Assembly: GCF_044466355.1 (NCBI RefSeq)
Contig: NZ_JBITMQ010000020.1
Coordinates: 1 to 64,000 of the forward strand
Length of the DNA: 64,000 nucleotides
From: Actinophytocola sp044466355
GTDB taxonomy: Bacteria > Actinomycetota > Actinomycetes > Mycobacteriales > Pseudonocardiaceae
Direction: 5' to 3'
Part shown: positions 19,307-28,015 of the stretch, piece by piece
Position numbering within the stretch: the stretch's first letter is position 1
Layout: the number at the start of each line of letters is the position of its first letter
The notes under the pieces: generated by a model
Told to the model about the DNA's origin: nothing
Database searches by the model: none
What the model saw: the letters and a program-made list of their open reading frames with translations, nothing else
Made by a program: the position numbers and the translations under genes

Positions 19307-20434
19307 ATGAACATCCTGATCTCCGGCGCGAGCATCGCCGGTCCCGCACTCGCGCTCTGGCTCGCCCGCGACGGCCACGCCGTCACCGTCGTCGAGAAGG
19401 CACCCGCCCTGCGCACCGGCGGCCAGGCCGTCGACTTCAAGGGCGCCACCCACCGCACCGTCCTGGCGCGCATGGGTGTCCTCGACGACGTGCTCGCCCG
19501 CCAGACCGGCGGTGCCGACCAGGTCATCGTCGACGCCGACGGCACGCGCATCACGACACTGCCCGGCGAGTTCACCGGCGGCGACGTCGAGATCCGCCGG
19601 GACGACCTGAGCGCGCTCCTGTACGGGCGCACCGCACAGAGCTGCGAGTACGTCTTCGACGACTCGATCACCTCGCTCACCGACACCGGCGGCGGCGTGC
19701 ACGTCACGTTCGAGCGGTCCGCGCCGCGCACGTTCGACCTGGTCGTCGGCGCGGACGGCATCCACTCGACGGTGCGCCGCCTGGCGTTCGGGCCAGAGCA
19801 CGACTTCGTCCGCGACCTCGGCCACCACTACGCGCTCGCCGAGCTGGACGTCGCGGGCGAGAACCTGATGTACAACGAGCCCGGCCGCATGGTCACGCTC
19901 GGCGGGCCGAAAGCGCAGTCGTTCTTCGTGTTCGCCGCGGACGGGCTGTCCTACGACCGGTACGACACCGAGCAGCAGAAGAAGCTCGTCATCGACGCCT
20001 ACCGGGGCGGCGGCTGGCGGCTCCCGGAGATCGTGGCCGCGATCCCGGCCGCACGCGGGTTCTTCCTCGACTCGATCAGCCGCGTCGTGATGGACGACTA
20101 CGCGAAGGGCCGGGTCGTGTTGCTCGGCGACGCCGCGTACGGCAACACGCTCGGCGGCTTCGGCACCGGCCTCGCGGTCGTCGGCGCGTACGTGCTCGCG
20201 GGCGAACTGCGGCGGAGCGGCCACGAGACGGCGTTCCGCCGGTACACCGAGCTGATGCGCGGCTACGCGAAGGTCGTCGGGAAGGCCAACGCGGGCCCGT
20301 TCCTGGCCCCGCGCACGAAACGCGGCATCCGGGCGCGGAACCTGCTGTTCCAGTGGCCGCCGCTGTTCCGGTCGATGATGTGGGCGACCGACCGGTTCGC
20401 CACCGACATCGAGCTGCCCGAGTACGTCAGGTGA
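19307..20434 (+). CDS. FAD-dependent monooxygenase (PHBH/aromatic hydroxylase type)
   Basis: This 375-aa flavoprotein has N-terminal dinucleotide motif SGASIAGPALALWLA, the DG motif GADGIHSTVR (about 146-155) and the second FAD motif GDAAYGNTLGGFGTGLA near residue 270. This is the layout of class A monooxygenases that hydroxylate aromatic or tetracycline-like substrates with NAD(P)H and O2. The substrate is unknown. It follows the SARP gene closely on the same strand, and its end overlaps the convergent ECF sigma gene by 8 bp. Confidence 0.88.
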   Translation: MNILISGASIAGPALALWLARDGHAVTVVEKAPALRTGGQAVDFKGATHRTVLARMGVLDDVLARQTGGADQVIVDADGTRITTLPGEFTGGDVEIRRDDLSALLYGRTAQSCEYVFDDSITSLTDTGGGVHVTFERSAPRTFDLVVGADGIHSTVRRLAFGPEHDFVRDLGHHYALAELDVAGENLMYNEPGRMVTLGGPKAQSFFVFAADGLSYDRYDTEQQKKLVIDAYRGGGWRLPEIVAAIPAARGFFLDSISRVVMDDYAKGRVVLLGDAAYGNTLGGFGTGLAVVGAYVLAGELRRSGHETAFRRYTELMRGYAKVVGKANAGPFLAPRTKRGIRARNLLFQWPPLFRSMMWATDRFATDIELPEYVR

Positions 20435-21329
20435 ACCGCGCGAGGACCGCCGGGTCGGCGAACACCGCGATCCTGGCCAGCCGGTCACCGGCGACGGTCA
20501 GCACCGCGACCGCGTACGGCTGGCCACGCAGGTACGCGACCACCGCGGGCTGGCCGTTCGCGGGCGCGGGCACCATCCGCCAGTCGCCGGGCGACTCGAG
20601 TGCCTGCGTCCGCAGGTGCGGCAGGCAGTTCGCCTTGCCCGCGAACCAGGTCCGCACCCCGGTCATCTCCAGCACCGCGTCGTCGGTGAGCAGCCGCTCC
20701 AGTGCCGCCGCGTCGGAGTTCTCGAACGCCGCGACGTACCGGTCGAGCACCGCGCGGGCCTGCGCGGACGGCGTGCCGACCTGGTCCGGCGTCAGCTCGG
20801 CCGCGGTCGCGCGGGCCCGCTGCAACGCGCTCTTCACCGCGGCGACCGACATGTCCAGCGCGGCGGCGACCTCGGCCGCGGGAAAGGCGAGCACGTCACG
20901 CAGCAGCAGCACGGCACGCTGGCGTGGCGGCAGGAACTGCAGGCTCGCGATCAGTGCGAGCCGCAGCGAGTCGCGGCGGACCGCCATCTCGGCCGGGTCG
21001 TCGGCGGCGACGAGCGCGTCCGGGATCGGCTGCACCCAGTCCACGTCGGGGGCGAGCTCGACGGGCGCGAGCGGGTCGGTCGAGCTCGGCCCGAGCCCGG
21101 ACGGCAGGAACCGCCGCTTCTCCAGTGCGGTCAGGCAGACGTTCGTCGCGATCCGGTACAGCCAGGTCCGCAGCGATGAACGGCCCGCGAACCCGTCCTG
21201 GGCACGCCACGCGCGCAGGAACGTCTCCTGCACCAGGTCCTCCGCGTCGTCGACGGAACCGACCATGCGGTAGCAGTGCGCGAGCAGCTCCCGCCGGTGC
21301 GACTCGAGGGCGTGGTCGAAGTCGGTCAC
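20427..21329 (-). CDS. ECF sigma factor with SnoaL-like C-terminal domain
   Basis: This 300-aa protein has sigma region 2 (about 10-75; AEDLVQETFLRAWRA), region 4 (about 125-180; LPPRQRAVLLLRDVLAFPAAEVAAAL with SVAAVKSALQRAR) and a C-terminal SnoaL/NTF2-like fold (about 190-300). The architecture resembles mycobacterial SigG/SigJ-type ECFs, in which the tail, rather than a separate anti-sigma factor, modulates activity. No anti-sigma gene is adjacent. Its regulon is unknown; the overlapping FAD monooxygenase is a suggestive neighbour. Confidence 0.88.
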   Translation of the reverse strand: MTDFDHALESHRRELLAHCYRMVGSVDDAEDLVQETFLRAWRAQDGFAGRSSLRTWLYRIATNVCLTALEKRRFLPSGLGPSSTDPLAPVELAPDVDWVQPIPDALVAADDPAEMAVRRDSLRLALIASLQFLPPRQRAVLLLRDVLAFPAAEVAAALDMSVAAVKSALQRARATAAELTPDQVGTPSAQARAVLDRYVAAFENSDAAALERLLTDDAVLEMTGVRTWFAGKANCLPHLRTQALESPGDWRMVPAPANGQPAVVAYLRGQPYAVAVLTVAGDRLARIAVFADPAVLARFT

Positions 21330-21366
21330 GGATATGGAGACCGGTGGCGGTGCGGAAAGGAATCGC

Positions 21367-22110
21367 TCAGAGCACGGCCTGGCCCAGCCGCCGCACGAGG
21401 TCGGCGAACTCGGCGCGTTCGGCCGGGGTCAGGGCCCGCTCGTAGCCGTCTGCGACGAGGCGGTCCGTGATCTCCTGCGCCCGCACGTGGCGGTCCTTGA
21501 GGTGGTCGCAGTCGGGCAGCTCGTCGCGCCAGCCGAGGAACCGGGCCTGCTGGTGCCCCTCGTTGGTGAGGATCGCCTCGAGCGGGCCGAGCCCGGCGGC
21601 TGTGGTGGCGACCAGGTGCACCGAACCGCGCCACTCCCGCAGCACGTGGACGAGCTGCAGCAGCCGTGCGGGCCCGCCGTCGGCGAGGGGTTCGGCACGC
21701 CAGCCCGCGAACAGCGGCAGCCCGGCCTCCTCGGCGCCGGCGACGACCTTCCCGGCCAGTTCGGCGAGCCGGTCCGCCTGCGCGAACCCGGCCAGGTGGT
21801 CGTCGGCCCAGTCGGCGCACGCCTTCGCGTACCGGCGAGCGCCTTCACGCGCCCCGGCGACGGCGACGCCGCGGTCCCACATCAACCGCACGAGCCCCGG
21901 GTGCCACCAGCCCATGGCGGCGATGACGACGCCTGCGTCGACGTCACCCAGCACGCCACCGCGGCCGGCGAAGTAGAACGCGAGGCTCTTGGGGTAGCCG
22001 TGCTCGGCACCGCGGGCCTGGGTGTCGGGGTGCGTCATCCAGACCGACCCGACGTCGTGCAGGACCTTGTCGGCGGCTCGGACGGTTTCTTCCGCGGTCA
22101 ACTCGGCCAT
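21367..22110 (-). CDS. SCO6745-like hypothetical protein
   Basis: This encodes 247 aa starting MAELTAEETVRAADKVLHDVGSVWM. The helical sequence with YFAGRGGVLGDV and VIAAMGWWHPGLV matches a conserved actinobacterial family (SCO6745-like) of unknown function. There is no signal peptide. The reading frame continues upstream across the next gene, but ATG 22110 is the only sensible start. The family recall is from memory. Confidence 0.7.
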   Translation of the reverse strand: MAELTAEETVRAADKVLHDVGSVWMTHPDTQARGAEHGYPKSLAFYFAGRGGVLGDVDAGVVIAAMGWWHPGLVRLMWDRGVAVAGAREGARRYAKACADWADDHLAGFAQADRLAELAGKVVAGAEEAGLPLFAGWRAEPLADGGPARLLQLVHVLREWRGSVHLVATTAAGLGPLEAILTNEGHQQARFLGWRDELPDCDHLKDRHVRAQEITDRLVADGYERALTPAERAEFADLVRRLGQAVL

Positions 22111-22138
22111 GGGCTCCCTCGCTCTCGACGGCCCGAGC

Positions 22139-22663
22139 CTACTCAGGGTGCTGTTCCTCCCAGTCGCTCTGCTTGCGCTCCATCTCGGCCCACACGCGGT
22201 CGGGGAAGATCGGCTCGACCGCGGCGACGAGCTCGTCGAGCATGTCCTGACCGGCTTCGCTGGTGCCGAGCGTGCCGGTGTCGTGGATGAGGTCCGGCGG
22301 GCGGCCGAACGTGGCCCGGCCGGTGGCGCCGCCGGCCATGCCGTCGTCGGAGTCGTCGAACTCGAACAGCCCGGTCTTCTCGATCCGGTCGTAGAGCCGC
22401 CGCCGCTCCTCCTCGCCGAGGTCGACGGTCTCGGTCCACGTCTCGGTGCCGTCGTAGCCGGGCGTCCACTCCAGACGCGCCGTGCCGGTGTCGAACTCGA
22501 CGCGCCACTCGTAGTGGTAGGGCGGCGGGAGCGACCCGTTGCCGTAGGTGATCTCGCCGACGAAGTCGGCGGGCATGCTGTCGTCGGCGCGGGGCAGGCC
22601 GGGCTCGACCCGCGCTCCGCACCCGGCGAGCAACAACAACGCGACCACGAGAACCCGGACCAT
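22139..22663 (-). CDS. Small secreted lipoprotein
   Basis: This 174-aa protein has signal MVRVLVVALLLLAGCGA, with the lipobox Cys at residue 15. The mature part is acidic and beta-rich (YEWRVEFDTGTARLEW, GRATFGRPPDLIHDTGTLG). No enzyme motif is seen. ATG 22663 was chosen because it gives a perfect lipoprotein signal; the frame upstream is unrelated. It is followed 28 bp later by the SCO6745-like gene, with which it may be co-transcribed. Confidence 0.75.
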   Translation of the reverse strand: MVRVLVVALLLLAGCGARVEPGLPRADDSMPADFVGEITYGNGSLPPPYHYEWRVEFDTGTARLEWTPGYDGTETWTETVDLGEEERRRLYDRIEKTGLFEFDDSDDGMAGGATGRATFGRPPDLIHDTGTLGTSEAGQDMLDELVAAVEPIFPDRVWAEMERKQSDWEEQHPE

Positions 22664-22704
22664 GGCGGTTGGACCACGCTCGACGCGGTCCGGTTCCCCC
22701 AGGG

Positions 22705-22977
22705 CTACCGGACGGAGGCGGCGGAGCGCCCGACGAGGTACAGGGCGACGCCGCTGACCAGGGCGCCGACGAGCGCGCCACCGAACCCGAGGACGATGCC
22801 GACGAGGACGACGAAGCCCACGAAGGCGGCCATCATCAGGAACGCCGCGCGCAACGTCGGCGCCCACCCCCCGATCGCGTGTTCCGCGATGCGCAGGACG
22901 CGATCACGGAACAGCAGGTAACGCAGATTCTTGATCTTGTCCGGCCGCCTCGGCGCGGCCGTGTTCGAACGGCTCAA
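22705..22977 (-). CDS. Small membrane protein
   Basis: The protein is about 90 aa with two adjacent hydrophobic helices, AAFLMMAAFVGFVVLVGIVLG and ALVGALVSGVALYLVG, after a basic N-terminus (APRRPDKIKNLRYLLFRDR). The start is uncertain: TTG 22977 follows a GAAAGAG-like RBS, while GTG 23019 and ATG 23058 are further upstream in the same frame. The function is unknown. It lies just upstream of the lipoprotein gene on the same strand. Confidence 0.5.
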   Translation of the reverse strand: MSRSNTAAPRRPDKIKNLRYLLFRDRVLRIAEHAIGGWAPTLRAAFLMMAAFVGFVVLVGIVLGFGGALVGALVSGVALYLVGRSAASVR

Positions 22978-23282
22978 CGTTCTTCGCTCTTTCGTTTCGT
23001 GCGGGCTCAGGCACGTCACCAGCGCACTACGAAGAGCGCCCCCAGGTGATGGCTTCAAGCATGGACCATCTGGGGTATCCCGGTGGGCCTACCCGCCCAT
23101 TAAGCGTTCAACGGTGCGTCACAAACGACGAGCGGCAATTAAAACTTCAGGGTGGCATATCACTAACCCGCGCCACACGTTGTACATAATTCCAACAGCC
23201 CGACACAACTTTGTCATCAATGTGGGTGACCGGCGAAAACGAGCCCGAAGCAGAGCCGGGCGCAAACCACAAAAGACGGGTA

Positions 23283-23666
23283 TCACAACTCCGGAAGACG
23301 CCTCCGAAGCAGGCAGAACTCGTTCCCCTCCGGGTCCTGCAGCGTGTGCCAGGCCTCCTCACCCGTCTGCCCCACGTCCGCGGGCCGGGCCCCGATCGAC
23401 AGCAACCGCTCCAACTCCGCGTCCTGGTCACGATCGACCGGGTTGACGTCGAAATGCATCCGCAACTTCTCGGTCTTCGGCTTGGACGTGCGGCTGAACA
23501 CGAGCGTCGGGGCGGCGCCGCCGAACCCGGCCGACGGACCGATCTCGATGCCGTCGTCCGGCTCCTCACGGCTCAGCTCCACATAGCCCAGCACCTCGCA
23601 CCAGAACCGCGACAGCGCCTCCGGGTCGGCACACTCGACGATCAACTCGGACAACCGGCAGCTCAT
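23283..23666 (-). CDS. VOC-family (glyoxalase-like) protein
   Basis: This 127-aa protein has two beta-alpha-beta-beta-beta units: LSELIVECADPEALSRFWCEVLGY at the start and a C-terminal EEAWHTLQDPEGNEFCLLRR. Such proteins bind divalent metal or small hydrophobic ligands, including bleomycin-type antibiotics, but the substrate cannot be inferred. The PEGNEFCL ending is shared with the VOC gene at 53.6 kb. Confidence 0.8.
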   Translation of the reverse strand: MSCRLSELIVECADPEALSRFWCEVLGYVELSREEPDDGIEIGPSAGFGGAAPTLVFSRTSKPKTEKLRMHFDVNPVDRDQDAELERLLSIGARPADVGQTGEEAWHTLQDPEGNEFCLLRRRLPEL

Positions 23667-23732
23667 GGCCGCGATGGTAGCCAGCCGCGCACGCTCTGTC
23701 CGCCGTATATGTGCCCGTGCCCACCCGGGCTT

Positions 23733-23751
23733 GTAGGTTAGGCAAGCCTTT
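23733..23751 (+). promoter_or_regulatory. Iron box (DtxR/IdeR/DmdR type)
   Basis: GTAGGTTAGGCAAGCCTTT is close to the actinobacterial iron-box consensus TTAGGTTAGGCTAACCTAA. It directly precedes the -10-like TTTACT and the first gene of the siderophore uptake operon, so iron-dependent repression is expected. Confidence 0.8.
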
Positions 23752-23767
23752 CTTTACTGTGTGGCCT

Positions 23768-24607
23768 GTGTCCGTCACCCCGCCGCCCGCCGCCAACGGC
23801 GTGTCCGCCCGTGAGATCGACGTCGCCTACGGCCGTGACGTGGTCGTCCACGCCGCGTCGATCGCCCTTGAGGCCGGCACCGTCACGGCCCTGATCGGCC
23901 CCAACGGCAGCGGCAAGTCGACGCTGCTCCGCGCTCTCGCCCGCCTGCACCCGCCGGTCGCGGGCGACGTCACCTTCGCCGACGGCGCCGACCTGCGCGC
24001 GCTGTCCGCGAAGGACCTCGCGCGCCGGATCACCCTGCTGTCACAGCAGAGAACGGCGCCAGGCGGGCTGTGCGTGCGCGAGCTGGTCGAGTTCGGCCGC
24101 CACCCGCACCGCTCCCGCTGGGGCGGGCGCGACCCCGAGGGCCCCGTCGCGGTCGACCGGGCCATGGCGCTGACCGGCCTCGCGCCGATCGCCGAGCGGC
24201 CCGTGCAGGCGCTCTCCGGCGGCCAGGCGCAGCGGGTGTGGCTCGCGAGCTGCCTCGCCCAGGACACCGCGCTGCTGCTCCTCGACGAGCCGACCACCTT
24301 CCTCGACCTGCGCTACCAGATCGAGATCCTCGACGTGATCCGCGACCTCGCCGACGAACACGGCGTCGGGGTCGGCGTCGTGCTCCACGACCTGGACCAG
24401 GCCGCCGCGATCGCCGACCGCCTCCTGCTGCTGGAGGAAGGCCGCGTCACCGCGAAGGGATCCCCAGAAGAGGTCCTCACCACCGCGAACCTCACCCGCG
24501 CGTACGGCATCCGGGTCGACGTCGACGTCGACCCCGTCGACGGGCGCATCCACACGCGCGCGGTCGGGCGGTTCAACGACACCCGCCTGCGCGCCGCATC
24601 GGCTTGA
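23768..24607 (+). CDS. Siderophore ABC transporter ATPase (FecE/FepC type)
   Basis: This 279-aa ATPase has Walker A GPNGSGKST, Q-loop LLSQQR, signature LSGGQAQR, Walker B LLLLDEPT and H-loop VLHDLDQ, and a C-terminus typical of iron-siderophore importers. It powers uptake through the downstream fused permease. GTG 23768 fits a leaderless start behind the -10 TTTACT; GTG 23759 is also possible. It lies right under an iron box and heads an operon with the binding protein and permease. Confidence 0.93.
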   Translation: MSVTPPPAANGVSAREIDVAYGRDVVVHAASIALEAGTVTALIGPNGSGKSTLLRALARLHPPVAGDVTFADGADLRALSAKDLARRITLLSQQRTAPGGLCVRELVEFGRHPHRSRWGGRDPEGPVAVDRAMALTGLAPIAERPVQALSGGQAQRVWLASCLAQDTALLLLDEPTTFLDLRYQIEILDVIRDLADEHGVGVGVVLHDLDQAAAIADRLLLLEEGRVTAKGSPEEVLTTANLTRAYGIRVDVDVDPVDGRIHTRAVGRFNDTRLRAASA

Positions 24608-24633
24608 TCGTCACCAGTAACACCAGGAGAGAA

Positions 24634-25614
24634 ATGCGCACCACCCGTGTGATCATCGGCCTGTCCGTGGCCGCCGCGTTGTTCGTGGCGGGCTGCGGCA
24701 CCACCGAGGAGGCAGGCAGCGGAACCGACCAGGCCGCGGCAGGCGGCGAGCCGGTGACCCTCACCGACTCGCGCGGCAAGGAGGTCACGCTCGACGGCCC
24801 CGCCAAGCGCATCGCCGCGACCGAGTGGAACTCGGTGGAGTACCTCGTGTCGCTCGGCGTCATGCCGGTCGCGGTGTCCGACATCAAGGGCTACAACACC
24901 TGGGCGAGCGCCGCGAAGCTCGACGACACCCCGAAGGACATCGGCACCCGCGGCGAGCCCAGCATCGACACCCTCGGGTCGCTGGACCTCGACCTGGTGA
25001 TCGTCACCGACAGCCTCACCGAGGGCGCGCTCGAACAGATCGAGGCGAAGACCCCGGTGATCGTCATCAAGGGCGGCGACACCAAGGACAGCATCGGCTC
25101 CATGTTCGCGAACCTCGACCTGGTCGCGAAGGCGACCGGCACCGAGGACAAGGCCGCGCAGCTGAAGTCCGACTTCGACGCCAAGATCGCCGAGGGCAAG
25201 GCCGAGGTGGACAAGCTCGGCGCGACCGGCCAGAAGGTCGCGTTCGCCGACGCGTGGGTGGACTCCGGCACGGTCAGCATCCGGCCGTTCACCAAGGGCT
25301 CGCTGGTGGCGGACACGTTCGAGCGGATCGGCCTGCAGAACGCGTGGACGATGGAGGGCGACCCGGTGTACGGGCTCGCGCAGGCCGACGTGGAGGGCCT
25401 GACCCAGCTGGGCGACGTGCACTTCTGGTACATGGCGAACGACTCCGAGGGCGACGCGTTCGCCGAGGGCCTGGCCGACAACGCGATCTGGAAGAACCTG
25501 CCGTTCGTCAAGAACGGCAAGGTGAAGCGCCTTCCCGACTCGCTGTGGATGTTCGGCGGCCCGCAGTCCATGGGGCAGTTCGTCGACGCCGCCATCGACG
25601 CGCTGAAGGCGTAA
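24634..25614 (+). CDS. Siderophore-binding lipoprotein (FecB/FepB type)
   Basis: This 326-aa protein has a lipoprotein signal ending VAGCGT with the Cys near residue 21, then a class III periplasmic-binding fold: KRIAATEWNSVEYLVSLGV at the first lobe, a long central helix, and WMFGGPQSMGQFVDAAIDAL at the end. It captures a ferric siderophore outside the membrane and delivers it to the permease. ATG 24634 follows AGGAGAG. It sits between the ATPase and permease genes. Confidence 0.93.
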   Translation: MRTTRVIIGLSVAAALFVAGCGTTEEAGSGTDQAAAGGEPVTLTDSRGKEVTLDGPAKRIAATEWNSVEYLVSLGVMPVAVSDIKGYNTWASAAKLDDTPKDIGTRGEPSIDTLGSLDLDLVIVTDSLTEGALEQIEAKTPVIVIKGGDTKDSIGSMFANLDLVAKATGTEDKAAQLKSDFDAKIAEGKAEVDKLGATGQKVAFADAWVDSGTVSIRPFTKGSLVADTFERIGLQNAWTMEGDPVYGLAQADVEGLTQLGDVHFWYMANDSEGDAFAEGLADNAIWKNLPFVKNGKVKRLPDSLWMFGGPQSMGQFVDAAIDALKA

Positions 25615-25623
25615 CACTCCCCA

Positions 25624-27714
25624 GTGAACACCGCGACACTCACCCGGCCCGCCCCGCCCGACGTCCGCGTCCGGCGGGGCGGCCGCCTCACGCTGCTGGT
25701 CGCCGGCCTGCTCGTGCTCATCGCGATCGGCGGCGCCGTGCACCTCACGCAGGGCACCGCCGACCTCGGCGCGCTCGACGTGCTGCGGCTGGTGTTCGGC
25801 GGCGGGGACGACGGCACCGCCGCGGTCGTCATCGAGTCCCGGCTCCCCCGGCTGCTCGCCGCGCTCGTCGTGGGCGTCGCGCTCGGGGTGGCGGGCGCGG
25901 TGCTGCAGTCGGTGTCGCGCAATATCATGGCGTCGCCGGACACCCTGGCCGTCGACGCGGGCGCGCACCTCGCGCTTGTCGCGATGGCCGCGTTCGGCAT
26001 CTCGGTGCCGCTGCTCAGCGCGGCGGGCATCGCGTTCGTCGGCGGACTGGGTGCGGCGGTGCTCGTGCTCGCGCTGTCCGGCACCGGCGGCACGGGGATC
26101 GTGCGGCTCGTGCTCGCCGGCACCGCGACCGCGCTCGCACTGGTGGCGCTGACCCGCGTCCTGCTCCTGCTGTTCTCGGAGGAGACCCGGGGACTGTTCG
26201 CGTGGGGCGCGGGATCCCTCGGGCAGAACGGCCTGTCCGGCGTCCAGACGCTCGGGCCGGTCGTGGGGGTCGCGCTGCTGGTGCTGATCGCCATGGCCCG
26301 CAAACTCGACCTCGTCTACCTCGGCGACGACCACGCGCGCACGCTCGGCATCCACGTCGGCCGGGTCCGGCTCGCCTCGATCGTGCTGGCGGTGCTGCTG
26401 GCGGCGTCGGCGGTGACGCTCGCGGGCCCGATCGGTTTCGTGGGTCTCGCCGCGCCCGCGCTGGTCCGGCTGATGGCGGGCGCGATCCCCGGGCTGCACC
26501 GGCACGCGGCGCTGATCCCGGTGTCGGCCGCGATGGGCGTCGCGCTCCTGATCGGCGCGGACGTGCTGCTGCGTGCGCTGATCGGCTCGCAGAGCGCGCT
26601 CGAGGTGCCGACCGGCGTGGTGACCACGATCCTGGGCGTGATCTTCCTGATCGTGCTGGCCAGAAACATCCGGGTGTCGGCGGCGACGTCCGAACCGCCG
26701 GCGGCGGGTGCTCGCGGTGGCGTGACCTCCGCCCGTTTCCGGCTGGTCCTCGGTGTGCTGGTGGTGCTGGCGATCGCCTCGGTGGCGGGTTCCGTGCTGC
26801 TCGGCGACACGAAGCTGTTGATGGGTGACGTGGTCAACTGGCTGTCCGGCCAGGCGGGCCCGATCGTCACGAACGTCATGGAGAACCGGGCACCGCGCGT
26901 GGTGGCCGCACTGCTGGCCGGGGCGTCGCTGGCGCTCGCGGGTGCGGTGGTGCAGGCGCTCGCCCGCAACCCGTTGGCGGAACCGGGGATCATCGGCGTC
27001 TCGGGCGGCGCCGGGCTGGGCGCGGTCGCGATGATCACGCTGGTGCCGGGCGTGGGGTTCTGGACGCAGGCAGGTGCCGCGGGCGTCGGCGCGGCGATCG
27101 CGATGGCGCTGGTGTTCATGCTCGCGGCCCGCGGCGGGTTCGCGAGCGAACGACTGGTGCTCATCGGGTTCGGCATGCAGGCGGGCACGGCCGCGCTGAT
27201 CACGTTGCTGATCACGCTGACCGACCCGTGGAACGAGACGAAGGCGCTGACGTGGCTCGGCGGCTCGACCTACGGGCGGTCGTTCGAACACCTCGTGCCG
27301 ATGGCGCTCGCGGTGCTGGTCGTGGTCCCGGTGCTCGTCCGCGCGCGTGGCGAACTCGACCTGCTGTCGCTGGACGACGAGACGCCGAGGGTGCTGGGCG
27401 TGCACGTGCCGCGGTCACGGCTGTTGCTGCTGACGTGCGCGGTCCTGCTGACCGGCGCCGCGGTGGCCGGGGTGGGCGTGATCGCGTTCGTCGGTCTGGT
27501 GGCCCCGCACGCGGCCCGCGCGATCGTCGGCCGACGGCACACGCGTGCGCTGCCGGTGGCCGCGCTGCTCGGCGGCATTCTCGTGTGCGTCGCCGACACG
27601 ATCGGCCGCACGGTCATCGCACCGGGACAGCTCCCCGCGGGGTTGATGACGGCGATCATCGGCGCGCCGTACTTCGTGTGGCTGCTGTACCGCAGCCGCG
27701 TCCGCACGGTGTAG
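25624..27714 (+). CDS. Fused FecCD-type siderophore permease (FhuB-like)
   Basis: This 696-aa integral membrane protein is made of two tandem FecCD halves joined near residue 355. Each has the pattern RLPRLLAALVVGVALGVAGAVLQ or RAPRVVAALLAGASLALAGAVVQ and ends with GPIGFVGLAAPALVR or GVIAFVGLVAPHAAR, the EAA-like loop that contacts the ATPase. A single chain thus replaces the usual permease dimer, as in FhuB. GTG 25624 lies 9 nt after the binding-protein stop. It is the last gene before the assembly gap. Confidence 0.93.
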   Translation: MNTATLTRPAPPDVRVRRGGRLTLLVAGLLVLIAIGGAVHLTQGTADLGALDVLRLVFGGGDDGTAAVVIESRLPRLLAALVVGVALGVAGAVLQSVSRNIMASPDTLAVDAGAHLALVAMAAFGISVPLLSAAGIAFVGGLGAAVLVLALSGTGGTGIVRLVLAGTATALALVALTRVLLLLFSEETRGLFAWGAGSLGQNGLSGVQTLGPVVGVALLVLIAMARKLDLVYLGDDHARTLGIHVGRVRLASIVLAVLLAASAVTLAGPIGFVGLAAPALVRLMAGAIPGLHRHAALIPVSAAMGVALLIGADVLLRALIGSQSALEVPTGVVTTILGVIFLIVLARNIRVSAATSEPPAAGARGGVTSARFRLVLGVLVVLAIASVAGSVLLGDTKLLMGDVVNWLSGQAGPIVTNVMENRAPRVVAALLAGASLALAGAVVQALARNPLAEPGIIGVSGGAGLGAVAMITLVPGVGFWTQAGAAGVGAAIAMALVFMLAARGGFASERLVLIGFGMQAGTAALITLLITLTDPWNETKALTWLGGSTYGRSFEHLVPMALAVLVVVPVLVRARGELDLLSLDDETPRVLGVHVPRSRLLLLTCAVLLTGAAVAGVGVIAFVGLVAPHAARAIVGRRHTRALPVAALLGGILVCVADTIGRTVIAPGQLPAGLMTAIIGAPYFVWLLYRSRVRTV

Positions 27715-27757
27715 TCCGCACCGAGCGGTGCGCACTGTCCGCGGGTGGGGTCGCGGG

Positions 27758-28010
27758 CGCGGGCCCCCCCCCCCCCCGGGGGCGGGGGGGGGGGGGGGTG
27801 GCGACGGGCGGGGGGGCGGGGGGGGGGCCCGTGTTGGCCACCAGGAGCCCCGGGCCCGCCCCCCCGCGGGCCGNNNNNNNNNNGGCGTATCCGGGGGGGG
27901 CGTTTTTTGGGGGGGGGGCTGCCCGCCCCCGGGGCGCCCCGGGGTTCGCCCCCCCCGGGGGGGGGGGGGGGCCGGGGGGGGGGGGGGCGCCCCCCCCCCC
28001 CCCCGCGGAC
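27758..28010. other. Assembly gap (10 N at 27874-27883) in corrupted homopolymer sequence
   Basis: Runs of up to about 20 G or C surround ten N at 27874-27883. The sequence left of the N (27835-27860) resembles a degraded copy of 28060-28095 next to the FkbM gene, as if two read ends of the same locus had been joined by a scaffolder. Any reading frame here is unreliable and the true spacing between the permease and FkbM genes is unknown. Confidence 0.9.
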
Positions 28011-28015
28011 GGCGG

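Noticed and set aside
24313..27405. 1030-codon minus-strand frame opposite the iron transporter
   Set aside because: Rich in H, R, Q and D, typical of antisense high-GC shadows; the + strand permease and binding protein are unambiguous.
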